From: an uncultured Pseudomonadota bacterium
GTDB lineage: Bacteria > Myxococcota_A > UBA9160 > PR03
DNA: 59,112 nt
Assembly (NCBI GenBank): GCA_900696485.1
Contig: CAADGG010000105.1
Coordinates: 1-59,112 of the forward strand
Reading direction: 5' to 3'
The translations under genes and the position numbers were made by a program. The notes under the pieces are model-generated. The model ran no database searches. It worked only from the letters and a program-made list of their open reading frames with translations, and had not been told where the DNA came from. The number at the start of each line of letters is the position of its first letter. The first letter of the stretch is position 1. Below are positions 57,833 to 59,112 of the stretch, in pieces.

Positions 57833-58858
57833 CTAGGCCGGCAGCGTCCGCGCTCCGAAGTCGATGGCACCGCGGATCAGCCGGCCCACCAGACGCCCCT
57901 CATGCCCGGGCCGCGGCAGCACCAGGTCGAGGTTCTCCTCGTAGTTCGGCGCCTTCGTCGGGTTGGTCGGGAAGAACTCGAGATCGGTGCCGGGGATCGG
58001 ACCGATCTTCTGCGAGAGCTCGTGGAGCATCTTGTCGGCCGCGCGGAACAGATCGCGCGGGTCGGCCCCGATCGCCGCATAGTGCCGGGCGAAGCGGATC
58101 TGTGTGGCCCCGAAAAGGTCGCCGATGCCGTAGGTGATGTCGCGGATCTTCATCAGCTCGCGCCGCGGCAGCTCGCGCAGGCGCTCGGGCAGATACAGCA
58201 CGCCGAGCCCCACGTGGCGTGCTTCGTCCTTCTCGATGTACGGCAGCAGCTCCGTCAACACCGGTTCGACTTTCGCGTCGGCGAGGAAGCGGAAGATCGC
58301 CATCGCCGTGCCTTCGGCGAGCAGCTGCATCGCGAACAGCTTGACGGTGAGATCCTTCGTCGCGAGCAGCCGGCGCGCGCCGATCGCGAAGTAGGGGTCG
58401 AGTTTCGGCACCGGCACGTGGAGGGCCGCCAGGTAGTCGCGCAGGACGTAGAAGTGCCGGGCCTCGTCGAAGACCTGGGCGGACGCCGCAAGCCGGGCGT
58501 CCGGGTTCTCGAGCCGGACGGCCAGCTCCGCCGAGACGATCCAGGCGGCCAGTTCGCCCCACATCAGCATCGAGATCGGGTGCGCCAGCGCCTCGCGCTG
58601 CGCGCGCGCCAGCTGGATCCCGCCGTGCTTCTCCATCGCGGCGCGAAACAGGGCCGGACCGTCCCACGCGTCGCGCAGCGCATGCGCGTAGATGCGGCGC
58701 AGGCGGTCGGTCTGCTGCTCGGCCATCGCCAGCGGCTCGTCGAGCAGCAGCGCGTCGTTCGGCCAGGCGCGGAAGCGCCCGAAGCGAGCGTGAACGGAGT
58801 TCGAGACGGCACGGCGGACGACGCGGCCGAGAACACGGGTCGAGGCGATCAGGGCCAA
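57833..58858 (-). CDS. Ferritin-like di-iron protein
   Basis: 341-aa four-helix-bundle protein with two E-x2-H pairs, VFDEARHFYVLRDY near residue 130 and KDEARHVGLGVLYLPE near 210, plus upstream Glu in MLMWGELAAWIVSAE and AEGTAMAIFRF. This is the di-iron site layout of ferritin-like oxidases and desaturase- or AurF-related proteins. An N-oxygenase, desaturase or ligand oxidase activity is possible. The start is TTG 58858, supported by CAGGAGAG 7 nt upstream. Operon partner is the TetR regulator. Confidence 0.85.
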   Translation of the reverse strand: MALIASTRVLGRVVRRAVSNSVHARFGRFRAWPNDALLLDEPLAMAEQQTDRLRRIYAHALRDAWDGPALFRAAMEKHGGIQLARAQREALAHPISMLMWGELAAWIVSAELAVRLENPDARLAASAQVFDEARHFYVLRDYLAALHVPVPKLDPYFAIGARRLLATKDLTVKLFAMQLLAEGTAMAIFRFLADAKVEPVLTELLPYIEKDEARHVGLGVLYLPERLRELPRRELMKIRDITYGIGDLFGATQIRFARHYAAIGADPRDLFRAADKMLHELSQKIGPIPGTDLEFFPTNPTKAPNYEENLDLVLPRPGHEGRLVGRLIRGAIDFGARTLPA

Positions 58859-58890
58859 CGGAACTCTCCTGGCAGGTGGGGCGCCGGTCG

Positions 58891-58920
58891 GTTGTACCCG
58901 ACCAATCGGTTGGTGGTCAA
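58891..58920 (-). promoter_or_regulatory. Promoter and TetR-type operator of the ferritin-like/TetR operon
   Basis: On the minus strand a -35 TTGACC (58915-58920) and -10 TACAAC (58891-58896) are separated by 18 bp. The spacer contains ACCAACCGATTGGT (58901-58914), an inverted repeat with 5-bp arms, ideally placed to block RNA polymerase when bound. A second half-overlapping pair, GGTCGG/CCGACC (58887-58904), flanks the -10. The leader to the TTG start is about 25 nt. Confidence 0.6.
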
Positions 58921-58988
58921 GTCAAAGTTCTGTGCCGGAGCGCGGCTCACAGGCTTGCCGAAAATCAGCCACTGGCGAACGCGCATCG

Positions 58989-59104
58989 CCGGGTGGGAGG
59001 AGCACACCCGGAGCCGAAATCCGGAGGCGGCCGTGCCAAAGCCGTACGCAGCGCCGAAGCTCGTCCGCCGAGGACATCGGCGCAGGGTGTGCTCCTCCCG
59101 CCCG
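58989..59104. other. Long-range inverted repeat with nested hairpins
   Basis: GGGAGGAGCACACCC (58995-59009) pairs perfectly with its complement at 59085-59099, extendable to 20 bp with one G-U. Inside are GCGCCGA/TCGGCGC (59051-59083) and GCCGA/TCGGC (59067-59081). A competing local stem CCGGGTG/CACCCGG (58989-59011) uses part of the same left arm. The 59009-59084 interior encodes nothing evident. The window ends just past the element, so its full extent and neighbour are unknown. Could be a structured RNA, a repeat-family member or a mobile-element end. Confidence 0.6.
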
Positions 59105-59112
59105 CCTCCGAA

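Noticed and set aside
54037..57870. 1277-codon minus frame opposite PlsC-TypA
   Set aside because: Antisense shadow of a highly biased coding region; only the TetR gene within its span, in a different minus frame, is convincing on that strand.
58940..59112. Cobalamin-type riboswitch
   Set aside because: A CAGCCACTGG string recalls part of a B12 box, but the remaining conserved B12-box bases and junctions were not found.

Overview
The window is very GC-rich DNA from a diderm (LPS-type) Gram-negative bacterium. Support for this comes from lptF/lptG-type LPS permease genes, an LpxL/HtrB-like acyltransferase, uppP, an MsbA-like exporter, a Tat-exported HiPIP, NifJ, and genes of the acyl-CoA ligase, MaoC and LLM-oxidoreductase kinds. 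The overall flavour is that of a deltaproteobacterial, myxococcal or Binatota-like lineage, but nothing here fixes the taxonomy. No rRNA, tRNA, CRISPR array or prophage was seen. Coding density is high, and most intergenic gaps are under 260 bp.

Region 1 (1-7100): a 5'-truncated HiPIP with translated 12-bp repeats, a small unknown gene coupled to an SDR/epimerase-like protein, then an LpxL-like acyltransferase, a sulfotransferase and an ELM1-family protein in one run. A second sulfotransferase converges on these, and a 2OG-Fe(II) oxygenase follows. Region 2 (7100-14500): membrane subunits of proton-translocating transhydrogenase (pntAB, pntB, without the soluble alpha subunit), uppP, and a dihydroorotate-dehydrogenase-like gene coupled to nifJ. 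Region 3 (14500-27000): a probable surface-glycan locus. A four-gene translationally coupled operon (methyltransferase, unknown, methyltransferase, 2OG oxygenase) converges on an ABC exporter. A GT8-like transferase, two further ELM1 paralogues, a third sulfotransferase and a single-ORF LptF-LptG permease follow.

Region 4 (27000-38700): an ABC-F ATPase, small membrane and SnoaL-like proteins, an Ski2-like helicase, an acyl-CoA synthetase, a SWIM-SNF2 ATPase, and a REP-associated tyrosine transposase (RAYT) with its REP repeats. REP copies also occur at 14859, 30198 and 49109. Region 5 (38700-50000): a zinc-finger protein with a histone-fold-like C-terminus, MTA phosphorylase, ArfB, a flippase-like membrane protein, GlnE, endonuclease III coupled to a NYN-LOTUS protein, a zinc-ribbon protein, an LLM oxidoreductase, RF3 and a MaoC-type hydratase. 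Region 6 (50000-59112): an unknown protein, an ABC1/UbiB kinase with 15-bp repeats upstream, an alkaline phosphatase lipoprotein, a PlsC acyltransferase in the same uninterrupted frame as TypA/BipA, and a TetR/ferritin-like operon with a recognisable promoter-operator. A strongly folded inverted repeat lies at the window's end.

The most interesting items are the predicted bacterial histone-fold protein, the stop-less PlsC-TypA frame, the two convergent ELM1/sulfotransferase modules as a possible sulfated-glycolipid system, and the REP/RAYT family whose copies sit immediately after stop codons.
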